Source of the DNA: Pseudomonas graminis
GTDB lineage: Bacteria; Pseudomonadota; Gammaproteobacteria; Pseudomonadales; Pseudomonadaceae
Length of the DNA: 64,000 nucleotides
Reading direction: 5' to 3'
Assembly: GCF_002093745.1 (NCBI RefSeq)
Contig: NZ_MTSB01000009.1
Coordinates: 1-64,000, forward strand
Position 1 is the first letter of the stretch. Each line of letters starts with the position of its first letter. The notes beneath the pieces were generated by a model. It ran no database searches. It worked only from the letters and a program-made list of their open reading frames with translations, and had not been told where the DNA came from. The translations under genes were made by a program, and so were the position numbers. Shown one piece after another: positions 39,770 to 51,163 of this stretch.

Positions 39770-40579
39770 TTACACGTAAACATACATGGCACACACGGCA
39801 CAGGATGATCGCGGATCACTGGACTTGATCAAGTGGCCGAGCCCCGGTGTCGGCAAGCCTTTTATTAAAACCCGTTCAGCCGAGTGCCCTGCTGAAAAAC
39901 CGTCCAGCCTGTCCACCAGATTAAAGGGCGTATCGGGCACCTGCCGCAAGGGATAGGCTTCTGTGCCCGAACTGAAATGCAGAGCCTGCTCGCTGCCAGG
40001 AAGCGTCATGATAACAGGGCCTTCAAACACACTTCCGGATGCACTGACAATAACCGGACTTGTCAGTTTGACCTCACTGCGATTGATCAAATAATAATGC
40101 CAATGAACCGTCCGGCTATTAAACTCAACCACGTAACGCGTACCACAACCGGTGACCAGTAGATCGTGCAGATTGACACACACCGTCGCGACCACGCTGT
40201 TTCCAATCACGGCCTGTTCATCAAGTATTGGCAGCATTTCAAACGGCCCTGCTGCGGTGCTTTTGACGTGTCCGGTGCTGAGTTGCAGCACGCCCGTCCA
40301 GTCCAGCGGCAGATCCGTTATAAATAAAAAATGCCCTTGGTCGCCGACCAGAGAAAACCCCAATGGCGCTGCCTGCATCTGATCCAGCAAATACGCCACC
40401 AAGCGGTCGTCAGCACTTTCGGCCAGCAGGCTAAAGACGCCCTGCTCGAAGCGGATCATCAACCTGTACCGGGCGAGTAACCGAGCCGTGGCCTCGTCAG
40501 GCACCACCCGAAAACCACCCAACACCCCGTCCTGGAAGTAATCATGCCGCAGCTCGATCTCGAGCAAAGGCCGGATCAT
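39770..40579 (-). CDS. eCIS-associated protein of unknown function (269 aa)
   Basis: A 269-residue protein. The start at 40579 overlaps the stop of the DUF4255 gene as ATGA; the 42 residues of frame before it lie within that gene. The N terminus reads IELRHDYFQDGVLGGFRVVPD, followed by a beta-rich chain without signal or membrane segment. I cannot name a family, but its place between the tube terminator and sheath genes suggests a conserved assembly or capping part. DNA is slightly more AT-rich than the sheath gene. Confidence 0.7.
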   Translation of the reverse strand: MIRPLLEIELRHDYFQDGVLGGFRVVPDEATARLLARYRLMIRFEQGVFSLLAESADDRLVAYLLDQMQAAPLGFSLVGDQGHFLFITDLPLDWTGVLQLSTGHVKSTAAGPFEMLPILDEQAVIGNSVVATVCVNLHDLLVTGCGTRYVVEFNSRTVHWHYYLINRSEVKLTSPVIVSASGSVFEGPVIMTLPGSEQALHFSSGTEAYPLRQVPDTPFNLVDRLDGFSAGHSAERVLIKGLPTPGLGHLIKSSDPRSSCAVCAMYVYV

Positions 40580-41142
40580 GGCGACGCCGAACCGGTAACA
40601 CTTTGAACACGTGCAGAGACACTTTTGACATGGCCCGACTGAATGGAAACATGCCGAAACTTGTAAACCATCGAGGGTAAATACCCCACCCCCAACGCCG
40701 TCCATAACTCGTGAGTTTTTGCGGAGGGCGAGTTTTCTATTTCACACTTCAAGGCAGACAACCCCTCCGGCATGGACGGATTGTTATGCCGGTCAAACGA
40801 GAGATTATCCTGAAAGAAAGCAATCACCAATGACAGCTGCTTGAGCGCTTCGGTGTAGTCGTCGAAGTTCGCGCTGACCAAAACATCAAGGTTGAAAAAC
40901 ACGGCTGGATTAACACGATTGACATGATCGCCTTCCTTGCGTTGACCGCCATAAAACTGCTTATTGCTTTCGTATTCAAGATTGATCAGCGTGACCACTA
41001 TCCTGTTCCGATTCTGCTCGATTTTAGCAGGGTCAGAACCCGATAAATTGTTCAAGATAACGCTGCCACTGTCCTGACCCAACTGGGCACAAAGATACTG
41101 ATCCAGCACCTGCCGAATATACGATAACGCCACATCAATCAT
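40576..41142 (-). CDS. DUF4255/Pvc16-like tube terminator protein
   Basis: A 188-residue protein starting MIDVALSYIRQVLDQYL, typical of DUF4255 (Pvc16/Afp16), which caps the tube and sheath when full length is reached. The segment INLEYESNKQFYGG followed by NPAVFFNLDVLVSANFDDYTEALKQLS is the family core. A GTG three codons upstream (41151) could also serve as start. It is the first gene of the operon, whereas Pvc16 is last in Afp/PVC, a known difference between eCIS lineages. Confidence 0.9.
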   Translation of the reverse strand: MIDVALSYIRQVLDQYLCAQLGQDSGSVILNNLSGSDPAKIEQNRNRIVVTLINLEYESNKQFYGGQRKEGDHVNRVNPAVFFNLDVLVSANFDDYTEALKQLSLVIAFFQDNLSFDRHNNPSMPEGLSALKCEIENSPSAKTHELWTALGVGYLPSMVYKFRHVSIQSGHVKSVSARVQSVTGSASP

Positions 41143-41470
41143 AAGCCGCACTCAGTCGCGTGCCGGTGCCTCCACGGGCAACTTTAATAACCCCGCATGA
41201 AAGGGCTGCTGAAAAAATCCCCCTTAGACCTCAACTTCGAAAAAAAGTACCATAAGCCTCAGGACTTTTCCTAGGCCCTTCGCAAAATATATTTTAAAAA
41301 CCGAGGTAAATTTATTCACCGCACTCCACACGCTTAAAATTTCCTTTGTAGATCAATCGGTAACTTTCACTGACGGGCTCGGTTTTAAAAACTCGTCAAA
41401 TAAAGACATTGCGCTGCCGGCCGAAAACAAACGACGTCAAAGGCCCAGCCAGACCGCAAAAGAAAATCAT
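41143..41470. promoter_or_regulatory. AT-rich leader upstream of the eCIS operon
   Basis: About 330 bases without a gene lie between the first eCIS gene and the guaA terminator. The section 41221-41405 is strongly AT-rich, with runs such as tatattttaaaaa. The eCIS promoter is presumably here, but I could not pick a convincing -35/-10 pair. Confidence 0.4.
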
Positions 41471-41496
41471 AAAAAAGCCCGCAATTATGCGGGCTT
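41471..41496 (-). terminator. rho-independent terminator of guaBA
   Basis: Hairpin aagcccgc-aattat-gcgggctt with a U-run on the minus strand (complement of aaaaaa at 41471-41476), 47 bases past the guaA stop. It isolates guaBA from the eCIS operon transcribed in the same direction. Confidence 0.88.
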
Positions 41497-41542
41497 AGGG
41501 GTGTTTTTTTCACCTGTCGGTGCAGGAATGCGCGTTAAACCA

Positions 41543-43120
41543 TCATTCCCACTCAATCGTCGCAGGCGGCTTGCTCGACACATCGTAAGTCACCCGCGAA
41601 ATACCTTCGATTTCGTTGATGATACGGCCGCTGACGGTTTCCAGCAGTTCGTAGGGCAGATGTGCCCAGCGAGCGGTCATGAAGTCGATGGTTTCGACCG
41701 CACGCAATGCCACAACCCACGCGTAACGGCGGCCGTCGCCGACCACGCCGACTGATTTGACTGGCTGGAAGACCACGAATGCCTGGCTGACTTTGTGATA
41801 CCAGTCGGCCTTGCGCAGTTCTTCGATGAAGATGTGGTCGGCACGACGCAGGATGTCGGCGTATTCCTTCTTCACTTCACCCAGGATACGCACGCCCAGG
41901 CCTGGGCCTGGGAATGGATGGCGGTAGACCATGTCGTACGGCAGGCCGAGTTCCAGGCCAAGGCGGCGGACTTCGTCTTTGAACAGCTCGCGCAGTGGCT
42001 CGACCAGCTTGAGGTTCATTTCTTCCGGCAGGCCGCCCACGTTGTGGTGCGACTTGATGACGTGGGCCTTGCCGCTTTTTGCGCCAGCCGACTCGATCAC
42101 GTCCGGGTAGATGGTGCCTTGCGCCAGGTACTTGATGTTGTCCAGCTTGCAGGATTCGGCATCGAACACGTCGATGAAGGTGCGGCCGATGATCTTGCGC
42201 TTCTTCTCTGGATCGCTCTCGCCTTCCAGGTTGTTCAGGAACTGTTCTTCAGCGTTGGCGCGAATGACTTTGACGCCCATGTTCTCGGCGAACATGGCCA
42301 TCACTTGCTCGCCTTCGTGCAGGCGCAGCAGGCCGTTGTCTACGAACACGCAGGTCAGTTGATCGCCAATGGCCTTGTGCAGCAGCGCCGCGACCACAGA
42401 GGAGTCAACACCACCGGACAGGCCCAGCAGCACGTTGTCGGTGCCGACCTGAGCACGGATGGTGGCAATGGCGTCGTCAGCGATGTGCGACGGCGTCCAC
42501 AGTGCTTCGCAGCCGCAGATGTCGAGGATGAAGCGCGAGAGGATGCGACCGCCCTGCTTGGTGTGCGTCACTTCCGGGTGGAACTGCACGCCGTAATAGC
42601 CGCGGGTGTCGTCAGCCATGCCGGCAATCGGGCAGCTCGGGGTGCTGGCCAGGACGTGGAAGCCGTCCGGGATTTCAGTGACTTTGTCGCCGTGGCTCAT
42701 CCAGACATCGAGGCCGAACACGCCGTCGGCATCTATATGGTCTTCAATGCCGTCGAGTACGCGGCTCTTGCCAACCACATCGACACGGGCGTAGCCGAAT
42801 TCGCGCAGTTCGGAGCCTTCGACGCGACCGCCCAGTTGCTCTGCCATGGTCTGCATGCCGTAGCAGATGCCGAACACCGGTACATTGAGGTCGAATACCG
42901 CCTGCGGCGCGCGCGGGCTGTTCGCTTCGTGTACCGACTCGGGGCCGCCAGCGAGGATGATCCCGCGCGGGGCGAATTCGCGAATCGCTTCGTCGTCCAT
43001 GTCGTACGGATGCAGTTCGCAATACACGCCGATTTCACGCACGCGGCGGGCAATCAGCTGGGTGTACTGGGAACCGAAGTCGAGGATCAGGATACGGTGG
43101 GCGTGAATGTCGAGGGCCAT
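41543..43120 (-). CDS. guaA: GMP synthase (glutamine-hydrolysing)
   Basis: A 525-residue enzyme that aminates XMP to GMP. The class I glutamine amidotransferase has the nucleophile in GICYGMQTM (about residue 85) and QFHPEVTHT for the His/Glu pair. The ATP pyrophosphatase domain carries LSGGVDSSV, and the C-terminal dimerisation domain ends in the conserved PPATIEWE. It is 105 bases downstream of guaB, as in the usual guaBA operon. Confidence 0.98.
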   Translation of the reverse strand: MALDIHAHRILILDFGSQYTQLIARRVREIGVYCELHPYDMDDEAIREFAPRGIILAGGPESVHEANSPRAPQAVFDLNVPVFGICYGMQTMAEQLGGRVEGSELREFGYARVDVVGKSRVLDGIEDHIDADGVFGLDVWMSHGDKVTEIPDGFHVLASTPSCPIAGMADDTRGYYGVQFHPEVTHTKQGGRILSRFILDICGCEALWTPSHIADDAIATIRAQVGTDNVLLGLSGGVDSSVVAALLHKAIGDQLTCVFVDNGLLRLHEGEQVMAMFAENMGVKVIRANAEEQFLNNLEGESDPEKKRKIIGRTFIDVFDAESCKLDNIKYLAQGTIYPDVIESAGAKSGKAHVIKSHHNVGGLPEEMNLKLVEPLRELFKDEVRRLGLELGLPYDMVYRHPFPGPGLGVRILGEVKKEYADILRRADHIFIEELRKADWYHKVSQAFVVFQPVKSVGVVGDGRRYAWVVALRAVETIDFMTARWAHLPYELLETVSGRIINEIEGISRVTYDVSSKPPATIEWE

Positions 43121-43225
43121 GACTCATTCTCGTCAAAAAACAGAAACGACACGGGGCTGCGTCAACAGCCCCGGCTATAAAACTTGCTGGCCTGCATCGC
43201 GGCGCAAACCACGATGCAGTCCGGA

Positions 43226-44773
<1,548 letters not shown>

Positions 44774-44789
44774 CTATTATCAAAGCTGT

Positions 44790-45338
44790 TTATAAACGCA
44801 CTTGAACGAACGATACCGGGCGATCCAGACGTTCGGCGAAGTCGTCCAGAAAGGTCTGGGTGAAAGACGCCTCCAGCCAGTTATTGAAGATGAAGCCCAG
44901 GTTGGAAAAGCCGCAGGCGTCCAGAAACAGGAAACCGTTGATGTCGTCTTCATGACGGCATTCAGGGCAGGTGAAATTATCCGTGTGGCCGGGCATCCAG
45001 TCTTCCAGGCTGTCGAACAGCGCTTCGCCGACCTCACGACGGCACTCAGGGCAGCCGGCTTCTTCGGCAAAGTGGTTCAGCGGGGTGAAAATGCAGCGCT
45101 TGGTGACAATTTCCAGACCATTGATGACCTGCCCGAACGGCAAAGCGTCGGGGTTCTTCACCACCCGCCTGGCTCCGGGGGCCACGGCGTAGGCCATTTT
45201 GTTATAGGTACGCCCGCAGGTGGTCAGCTCCGGCTCGACCACATCGAGCTTGACCAGCCAGCGCAGGATCAGCCGCGCACGGGCCTCGTGCCCTGGAAAG
45301 GTTGAGATTTGCGGGACGATGATGCTTTGGGTGTTCAT
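44790..45338 (-). CDS. conserved protein with two CxxC pairs
   Basis: A 182-residue cytoplasmic protein. Two CPEC motifs (96-99 and 124-127) form a probable zinc site in its middle. N- and C-terminal parts have no domain I recognise. Some databases label similar Pseudomonas proteins as sugar transporter parts, which nothing in this sequence supports. It is divergent from xseA and lies upstream of guaB in the same direction. Confidence 0.7.
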   Translation of the reverse strand: MNTQSIIVPQISTFPGHEARARLILRWLVKLDVVEPELTTCGRTYNKMAYAVAPGARRVVKNPDALPFGQVINGLEIVTKRCIFTPLNHFAEEAGCPECRREVGEALFDSLEDWMPGHTDNFTCPECRHEDDINGFLFLDACGFSNLGFIFNNWLEASFTQTFLDDFAERLDRPVSFVQVRL

Positions 45339-45470
45339 GGTGAAGCGTCACTCGAAGCTGTGCGAGGCCCGCAGCTTAATAGGCTAGCGTTTCAGGTCAA
45401 GGTCAAATCCCGACTCAGGCAGCGACACAGACCCGTGCGCCGGACCCGCATTGCCATTATGATGCCCGAC

Positions 45471-46850
45471 ATGATCAAAGACCCTTTCGCAAGACTCGGC
45501 CTCGACCGGGAAGTCCTAACTGTCAGCCAGCTCAACGGCCGTGCGCGGGTGTTGCTGGAGGACGTGTTCAGTAGCATCTGGGTAGAGGGCGAGATTTCCA
45601 ATCTGTCGCGTCCGGCTTCGGGCCACGTGTACTTCACCCTCAAGGACTCCGGCGCTCAGGTGCGCTGCGCACTGTTCCGGCAAAGCGCTGCCCGTGTGCG
45701 CCAGGCGCTCAAGGATGGCTTGCAGGTCAAGGTGCGCGGCAAGGTTTCGCTGTTTGAAGGCCGTGGCGACTATCAGTTGATCCTCGACACCGTCGAGCCG
45801 GCAGGCGACGGTGCGCTGCGCCTGGCGTTCGATGCGCTCAAGGCCAAACTGAGTGACGAAGGTCTGTTCAGCGCCGAGCGGAAAGTCGCTCTACCGCTGC
45901 ACCCGCAACGCATCGGCATCATCAGTTCGCCGACCGGCGCCGTTATCCGCGACATCATCAGCGTATTCCGCCGTCGCGCCCCACGTGTCGAACTGACGCT
46001 GATCCCTACGGCCGTTCAAGGCCGCGAGGCGATCAACCAGATCGTCCGCGCCCTGAAAATGGCTGACGCGAGAGGTTTCGACGCGTTGATCCTCGCCCGC
46101 GGCGGCGGATCGCTGGAAGACCTCTGGTGTTTCAACGAAGAAGCCGTAGCCCGCGCCATTGACGCCTGCGTGACGCCGATTGTCAGCGCTGTAGGCCATG
46201 AGACCGACGTGTCCATCAGCGATTTCGTGGCCGACGTGCGCGCGCCGACGCCCTCTGCCGCTGCCGAGCTGCTGGCCCCGGATTCCAGCGACCTGCATCG
46301 TCGCGTCGATAACCTGCATCGTCGGCTGGTCAGCCGCATGCAGGACCGCCTGATGCGCGAACGGCTGCGCCTTGAAGGCATTTCACGGCGACTGCGCCAT
46401 CCGGGCGAACGGCTGCGCCAGCAATCTCAGCGCCTTGACGATCTGGACATGCGCCTGCGCCGGGCTTTCGAGCAGACCATGCATAAAAGGCAGGTTCGTC
46501 TCGCGCACATGGAAAGTCGCCTCGCCGCCCAGCATCCGGGCCGGACCCTGGCATTTCTGCGCCAGCGGCTGGACGCGCTGGCCGAGCGCTTGCCGAGGGC
46601 CATTCGCGAGCAGATCAAGGCGCGCAAGTTGCAACTGCAAAGCCAGATGCAGACGCTTAACGTGGTCAGCCCGCTTGCCACACTGGGCCGCGGCTACAGC
46701 ATCCTGCTTGACGAGCGGGGCCATGCGATCCGAAAGGCCGCACAAACCCGCCCTGGCCAGCGACTGACCGCCAGGCTCGGCGAAGGCGAACTGCAAGTAC
46801 GCGTCGAAGACAATCACCTCACGCCCGTGACCCTTTCACTTCTGGACTGA
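45471..46850 (+). CDS. xseA: exodeoxyribonuclease VII large subunit
   Basis: A 459-residue protein. The start at 45471 (MIKDPFARLG) agrees with the family's length; the open frame runs 54 residues further, into the divergent neighbour. An N-terminal OB fold (VWVEGEISNLSRPASGHVYF-type segment) is followed by the catalytic domain (GHETDVSISDFVAD) and a long helical C-terminal region. With XseB it degrades single-stranded DNA. The M23 peptidase gene follows after 7 bases. Confidence 0.95.
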   Translation: MIKDPFARLGLDREVLTVSQLNGRARVLLEDVFSSIWVEGEISNLSRPASGHVYFTLKDSGAQVRCALFRQSAARVRQALKDGLQVKVRGKVSLFEGRGDYQLILDTVEPAGDGALRLAFDALKAKLSDEGLFSAERKVALPLHPQRIGIISSPTGAVIRDIISVFRRRAPRVELTLIPTAVQGREAINQIVRALKMADARGFDALILARGGGSLEDLWCFNEEAVARAIDACVTPIVSAVGHETDVSISDFVADVRAPTPSAAAELLAPDSSDLHRRVDNLHRRLVSRMQDRLMRERLRLEGISRRLRHPGERLRQQSQRLDDLDMRLRRAFEQTMHKRQVRLAHMESRLAAQHPGRTLAFLRQRLDALAERLPRAIREQIKARKLQLQSQMQTLNVVSPLATLGRGYSILLDERGHAIRKAAQTRPGQRLTARLGEGELQVRVEDNHLTPVTLSLLD

Positions 46851-46857
46851 CCCTCTG

Positions 46858-47682
46858 ATGCTACGTTTTATTGCACCGCTGTTTGCCCTGCTGCTCTGCC
46901 TGCCCGCTCACGCCGACAGCTTCATCACTCGCGCACTCGACAAGCCGGTGCCCGGCGGCGTGGCCGTCATCGATCTTGGCATCGGTGCGCAGGCGCCAAC
47001 GGCCACCTATCAAGGCAAACCGGTGCTGGTGGTCAAGGAACAAGGCACGCGCTGGCTGGCCATCGTCGGCATTCCGCTGACCGTCAAGCCGGGCACTCAA
47101 CAGGTCGCGTCTGGCGGGCGCACGCTCAACTTCACGGTCGGCAACAAGAAATACCCGGAACAACACATCACCCTCAAGAACAAGCGCCAGGTCAATCCCA
47201 ACCCTGAGGACAACAAACGTATCGAAGGCGAACTGGCCGAACAGCTTCGCGCCTATCGCAGCTTCAGCCCCGGCACGCCAAGCAACCTGATTCTCGACAA
47301 ACCGGTCAACGGCCCGCTGTCGAGCAAGTTCGGCGTGCGCCGCTTCTTCAACGGCGAAGAGCGCAACCCGCACTCAGGGCTGGACTTCGCAGTGCCGGCC
47401 GGCACGCCGATCAAATCCCCGGCAGCGGGCAAGGTGATTCTGACCGGCAACTACTTTTTCAACGGCAACACCGTGTTCGTCGACCACGGGCAGGGTTTCA
47501 TCAGCATGTTCTGCCACATGTCGAAGATCGACGTGAAGGTCGGCGACGTGGTTCCTCGTGGCGGCGTGGTGGGCAAAGTCGGCGCGACCGGTCGGGCAAC
47601 CGGTCCGCATATGCACTGGAACGTCAGCCTGAACGATGCACGCGTCGACCCGGCGATCTTCATCGGTGCATTTCAGCCCTGA
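46858..47682 (+). CDS. M23 family metallopeptidase (LytM domain), exported
   Basis: A 274-residue secreted peptidase. The signal peptide runs to about residue 19 (LCLPAHA-DS). An N-terminal beta domain follows, then the LytM domain with zinc-binding HSGLDFAV and HMHWNVSL. It probably cuts peptidoglycan cross-links. It is cotranscribed with xseA (7-base gap). Confidence 0.9.
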   Translation: MLRFIAPLFALLLCLPAHADSFITRALDKPVPGGVAVIDLGIGAQAPTATYQGKPVLVVKEQGTRWLAIVGIPLTVKPGTQQVASGGRTLNFTVGNKKYPEQHITLKNKRQVNPNPEDNKRIEGELAEQLRAYRSFSPGTPSNLILDKPVNGPLSSKFGVRRFFNGEERNPHSGLDFAVPAGTPIKSPAAGKVILTGNYFFNGNTVFVDHGQGFISMFCHMSKIDVKVGDVVPRGGVVGKVGATGRATGPHMHWNVSLNDARVDPAIFIGAFQP

Positions 47683-48051
47683 GGCGTTCATGGGCGAGCA
47701 CAACAGCGCTCGCCCGGCACGACCTGCTGTTGCGCACATCGCTTGAGCCCGACAATAACCGGCAAACAAAGCGCAAAATTCCGCTATAAAAAATCGGCAA
47801 TAACGTATTTTCGAGAATTTATCCCAATCTTTTTCAAGGGCTTGCCATCGTTGAGCCCAATGGTTACGGTTGGCCTCATGAAAAACGCTCAAACCCTTAT
47901 TCTGTTGCGCCAGCATCGGTGCCTCAGCCTGGTCAGTGCCCGACTGCCAGGCTAGATTTGCAGTACCTCGCCCCTGCGTTCGCAACCCCCGTATTTTCTA
48001 AGAAACGGCAGGCCGCCTTGACCGGCCCCGTGAATACAAAAGGATTTCCTG
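47683..48051 (+). promoter_or_regulatory. leuA upstream region with possible Leu-codon leader ORF
   Basis: This 369-base gap holds a hairpin without a T-run just after the peptidase gene (47692-47714, gggcgagc/gctcgccc). Further on is a short frame (47878-47955, 25 codons, six of them Leu) overlapping a strong hairpin at 47927-47952. This resembles an attenuation leader for leuA, but the short frame has no clear ribosome site and no T-run follows the hairpin. Confidence 0.35.
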
Positions 48052-49722
48052 ATGACCATGCTCAAAGACCCTTCGAAGAAGTACCGCGCGTTCCCGACCA
48101 TCAACCTGCCCGATCGTACCTGGCCGTCGAAAACCATCGACACGGCGCCGATCTGGTGCAGTTCCGACCTGCGCGACGGCAACCAGTCTTTGATCGAGCC
48201 AATGGATTCGGTCAAGAAACTGCGTTTCTGGAAAACCCTGGTCAGCGTCGGAGTCAAGGAAATCGAAGCGTCGTTCCCAGCAGCTTCGCAAACTGACTTC
48301 GACTTCGTTCGCACCCTGATCGAAGACGGTCACATCCCGGACGACACCACCATTCAGGTGCTGACCCAGGCGCGCGAAGACCTGATCGCACGCACTTTCG
48401 AATCGCTGCGCGGTGCCAAGAAGGCCATCGTCCATCTGTATAACGCTACCTGCCCGTCGTTCCGCCGCATTGTGTTCAATCAGGACAAGGCCGGCGTGAA
48501 GGAAATCGCGGTCAACGCGGCCAAGCTGTTCGTCAAGTACGCCGCACAACAGCCCGACACACAATGGACGTTCGAATACTCGCCGGAAACCTTCAGCGCC
48601 ACCGAGCTGGAATTCGCCAAGGAAGTCTGCGACGCCGTGATCGAGGTCTGGAACCCGACGCCTGAGAACAAGGTGATCCTGAACCTTCCGGCCACGGTGG
48701 AAGTGGCCACACCGAATATCTATGCCGATCAGATCGAATGGTTCGGCCGCAACATCACCCGCCGCGACAGCGTGCTGATCAGCCTGCACACGCACAACGA
48801 CCGTGGCACAGGCGTAGCCGCCACCGAGCTCGGCCTGATGGCCGGTGCAGATCGTGTCGAAGGCTGCCTGTTCGGCAACGGCGAGCGCACCGGCAACGTC
48901 GATCTGGTCACCGTGGCACTGAACCTCTACACCCAGGGCATCAATCCGGAGCTGGACTTCTCGGACATCGACGGCGTGCGCAAAGTGGTCGAAGAGTGCA
49001 ACCAGATTCCGGTTCACCCTCGCCATCCGTACGTCGGCGATCTGGTCCACACTGCGTTCTCCGGCTCGCACCAGGATGCCATTCGCAAGGGCTTCACGCA
49101 GCAGAAGGACGGCGAGCTGTGGGAAGTGCCTTACTTGCCGATTGACCCGGCTGACATCGGTCGCAGCTACGAGGCGGTGATTCGCGTCAACAGCCAGTCA
49201 GGCAAGGGCGGCATCGCTTATCTGCTCGAGCAGGAATACGGCATCTCTCTGCCGCGTCGCATGCAGATCGAGTTCAGCCAGGTGGTTCAGGGTGAAACCG
49301 ATCGCCTGGGCCTGGAAATGACGGCCCAGCAGATTCACTCGCTGTTGCGTCGCGAATACCTGCAGGCCAACACGCCTTACGCGCTGATCAGCCACAAGTT
49401 GCAGGAAGAAAACGGCAACAGCGCCGTGGATGCCGAAGTGCATGTAGACGGCGAAACCCAGCACTGGCGCGGCAAGGGCAAAGGCGCTCTGGAAGCACTG
49501 GTTGCGGGCCTGCCGGTAGCAGTCGAGATCATGGATTACAACGAACATGCGATCGGCTCGGGCACTACCGCCAAAGCGGCCGCCTACATCGAGTTGCGCG
49601 TCAACGGCGACCGTGCGGTACACGGTGTGGGCATTGATGAAAACATCACCACTGCGAGCTTCCGCGCGCTGTTCAGCGCCTTGAACCGCTCGTTGAGTCA
49701 GGCACAAGCCAAGGCCGCCTGA
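48052..49722 (+). CDS. leuA: 2-isopropylmalate synthase
   Basis: A 556-residue enzyme for the first committed step of leucine synthesis, joining 2-oxoisovalerate and acetyl-CoA. The HMGL-like barrel includes [15 protein letters not shown] and HTHNDRGTG; the C-terminal regulatory domain (about 430-550) senses leucine. This is the longer LeuA type common in Pseudomonas. AAGGA precedes the ATG; an ATG two codons later is an alternative. Confidence 0.96.
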   Translation: MTMLKDPSKKYRAFPTINLPDRTWPSKTIDTAPIWCSSDLRDGNQSLIEPMDSVKKLRFWKTLVSVGVKEIEASFPAASQTDFDFVRTLIEDGHIPDDTTIQVLTQAREDLIARTFESLRGAKKAIVHLYNATCPSFRRIVFNQDKAGVKEIAVNAAKLFVKYAAQQPDTQWTFEYSPETFSATELEFAKEVCDAVIEVWNPTPENKVILNLPATVEVATPNIYADQIEWFGRNITRRDSVLISLHTHNDRGTGVAATELGLMAGADRVEGCLFGNGERTGNVDLVTVALNLYTQGINPELDFSDIDGVRKVVEECNQIPVHPRHPYVGDLVHTAFSGSHQDAIRKGFTQQKDGELWEVPYLPIDPADIGRSYEAVIRVNSQSGKGGIAYLLEQEYGISLPRRMQIEFSQVVQGETDRLGLEMTAQQIHSLLRREYLQANTPYALISHKLQEENGNSAVDAEVHVDGETQHWRGKGKGALEALVAGLPVAVEIMDYNEHAIGSGTTAKAAAYIELRVNGDRAVHGVGIDENITTASFRALFSALNRSLSQAQAKAA

Positions 49723-49736
49723 GTCGATAACCTGGA

Positions 49737-49759
49737 GGGCGGACCCGGTCCGCCCTTTT
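49737..49759 (+). terminator. leuA rho-independent terminator
   Basis: Hairpin gggcgga-cccgg-tccgccc followed by tttt, 14 bases past the leuA stop. Confidence 0.88.
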
Positions 49760-50085
49760 CGGCCCAGTGCCAAACACGTTCCCCCGCCCTTCCCGCTTCA
49801 AGCCTCTTGCAATCTGCGCATGACCCTGTCTTTTTCGGCATAATCTTTTTCATTTCTGCTGTGGTAGCATGCTGCCCTTATTCGAGACTGGCCCACATCC
49901 AACAGCAACCCATATGCTGACGATGCCAATCCGGACTTTCCTGCCAGCTGCACCTTTCCTATAAAAACACGACGACTATTGCTTTGATTTCCGGACGAAA
50001 AAAATGCTCGGGCAGAGTTTCCGTGCATTGAAATTACTATCTGCCTCGGTAATGCTGAGCTGATCCAATCACATTTGGAGCGATT

Positions 50086-50955
50086 ATGCCCAAGGCTTCC
50101 CACCAAGATTTGCGCCGCAGTTTCCGTGAGCTCACCTCCTCGAACTCATGCTTTCATACCGCCTCGGTGTTCGACCCCATGTCAGCGCGAATCGCGGCGG
50201 ATCTGGGCTTTGAAGTCGGCATACTCGGCGGCTCCGTCGCGTCGCTGCAAGTGCTGGCAGCACCGGACTTCGCGCTTATCACCCTCAGCGAATTCGTCGA
50301 GCAGGCCACACGAATCGGCCGCGTCGCGCAGCTCCCGGTGATCGCGGACGCAGACCACGGCTATGGCAATGCCCTCAACGTCATGCGCACCGTGGTCGAA
50401 CTGGAACGCGCCGGTATCTCGGCACTGACCATCGAAGATACCCTGCTGCCTGCTCAGTTCGGGCGCAAATCCACCGACCTGATCTCCACCGCTGAAGGCG
50501 TCGGCAAGATCCGCGCAGCCTTGGAAGCACGCGTCGACCCCGAGATGTCGATCTTTGCCCGCACCAACGCGGCGATCATTCCGGTTCAGGAAGCCATCAG
50601 CCGCGTTCAGCAGTACCAGGCTGCCGGCGCTGACGGCATCACCATCGTCGGCATTCGTGACTTTGATCATTTGGCGCAGGTATCGGAAGGCCTGACCGTA
50701 CCGCTGATGCTGGTGACTTACGGCAATCCTGAACTGCACGACAATGCGCGCCTTGCCGAAATGGGCGTGAGGGTTTGCGTACACGGTCATGCTGCGTATT
50801 TCGCGGCGATCAAGGCCACCTACGACTGCCTGCGCGAGCAACGCCAGATACTGGGCAGCGAGTCGAACATGAGCGCGACCGAATTGACCCACACTTATAC
50901 GCAGCCTGAAGACTATGTCGAATGGGCCAAAAAGTTCATGAACGTGAACGAGTAA
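50086..50955 (+). CDS. oxaloacetate decarboxylase, PEP mutase/isocitrate lyase superfamily
   Basis: A 289-residue barrel protein. [16 protein letters not shown] with the metal-binding Asp pair and [11 protein letters not shown] identify the PEP mutase/isocitrate lyase superfamily. The length and overall pattern fit the P. aeruginosa PA4872-type oxaloacetate decarboxylase rather than isocitrate or methylisocitrate lyase, since the KKCGH loop is absent. The 363 bases upstream hold the leuA terminator and nothing else I can assign. Confidence 0.82.
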   Translation: MPKASHQDLRRSFRELTSSNSCFHTASVFDPMSARIAADLGFEVGILGGSVASLQVLAAPDFALITLSEFVEQATRIGRVAQLPVIADADHGYGNALNVMRTVVELERAGISALTIEDTLLPAQFGRKSTDLISTAEGVGKIRAALEARVDPEMSIFARTNAAIIPVQEAISRVQQYQAAGADGITIVGIRDFDHLAQVSEGLTVPLMLVTYGNPELHDNARLAEMGVRVCVHGHAAYFAAIKATYDCLREQRQILGSESNMSATELTHTYTQPEDYVEWAKKFMNVNE

Positions 50956-50997
50956 GGGTCAGAGCGGTTCTGGACCCTCGCGCCGTGTGATAAACGC

Positions 50998-51060
50998 GGA
51001 CGCAGAGCGTCCGGAACGGCATGCCCACGCGGGAGCATGGGCACGATGAGCGTGCTTCCA
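50998..51060. repeat. dispersed intergenic hairpin repeat
   Basis: Contains ggacgcagagcgtcc (50998-51012) followed by cgg-aacggcatgcccacgc and gggagcatgggcacgatgag. The first hairpin matches, in complement, the one at 3012-3026. A related piece, gtgcccatgaagcgaacgggcacgat, occurs at about 51119-51144. Confidence 0.75.
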
Positions 51061-51163
51061 GGCACAAATCTGCGCAGCGCCACATAATCAGGCACACCTG
51101 CAGAATGTCCGGAAAAACGTGCCCATGAAGCGAACGGGCACGATAGTCATCAGCAGTGAGCGA

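Larger units (their letters stand above)
17591..41142 (-). other. extracellular contractile injection system (eCIS) gene cluster
   Basis: Eighteen minus-strand genes encode all expected parts of an Afp/PVC/MAC-type contractile injection particle: tube terminator, sheath, two tube proteins, LysM baseplate protein, spike, PAAR tip, gp25, two large baseplate proteins, tape measure, AAA+ ATPase, and a DUF4157 protein as likely cargo. Gaps are mostly under 20 bases or overlaps, so the cluster probably forms one transcript of about 23.5 kb. No T6SS membrane genes or phage capsid, terminase, lysis or integrase genes are present. Confidence 0.92.

Noticed and set aside
17591..41142. Prophage, R-type tailocin or T6SS
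   Set aside because: No capsid, terminase, integrase, holin or lysin genes and no TssJ/L/M or ClpV; DUF4255, DUF5908, CIS tape measure, Afp15-like ATPase and DUF4157 indicate an eCIS.
41143..41470. A specific -35/-10 promoter for the eCIS operon
   Set aside because: Several TATATT-like strings occur in AT-rich DNA, but none has a convincing partner at normal spacing.
49798..50106. 102-codon minus-strand frame upstream of the oxaloacetate decarboxylase gene
   Set aside because: It runs over the decarboxylase start and promoter region and has no recognisable protein pattern.
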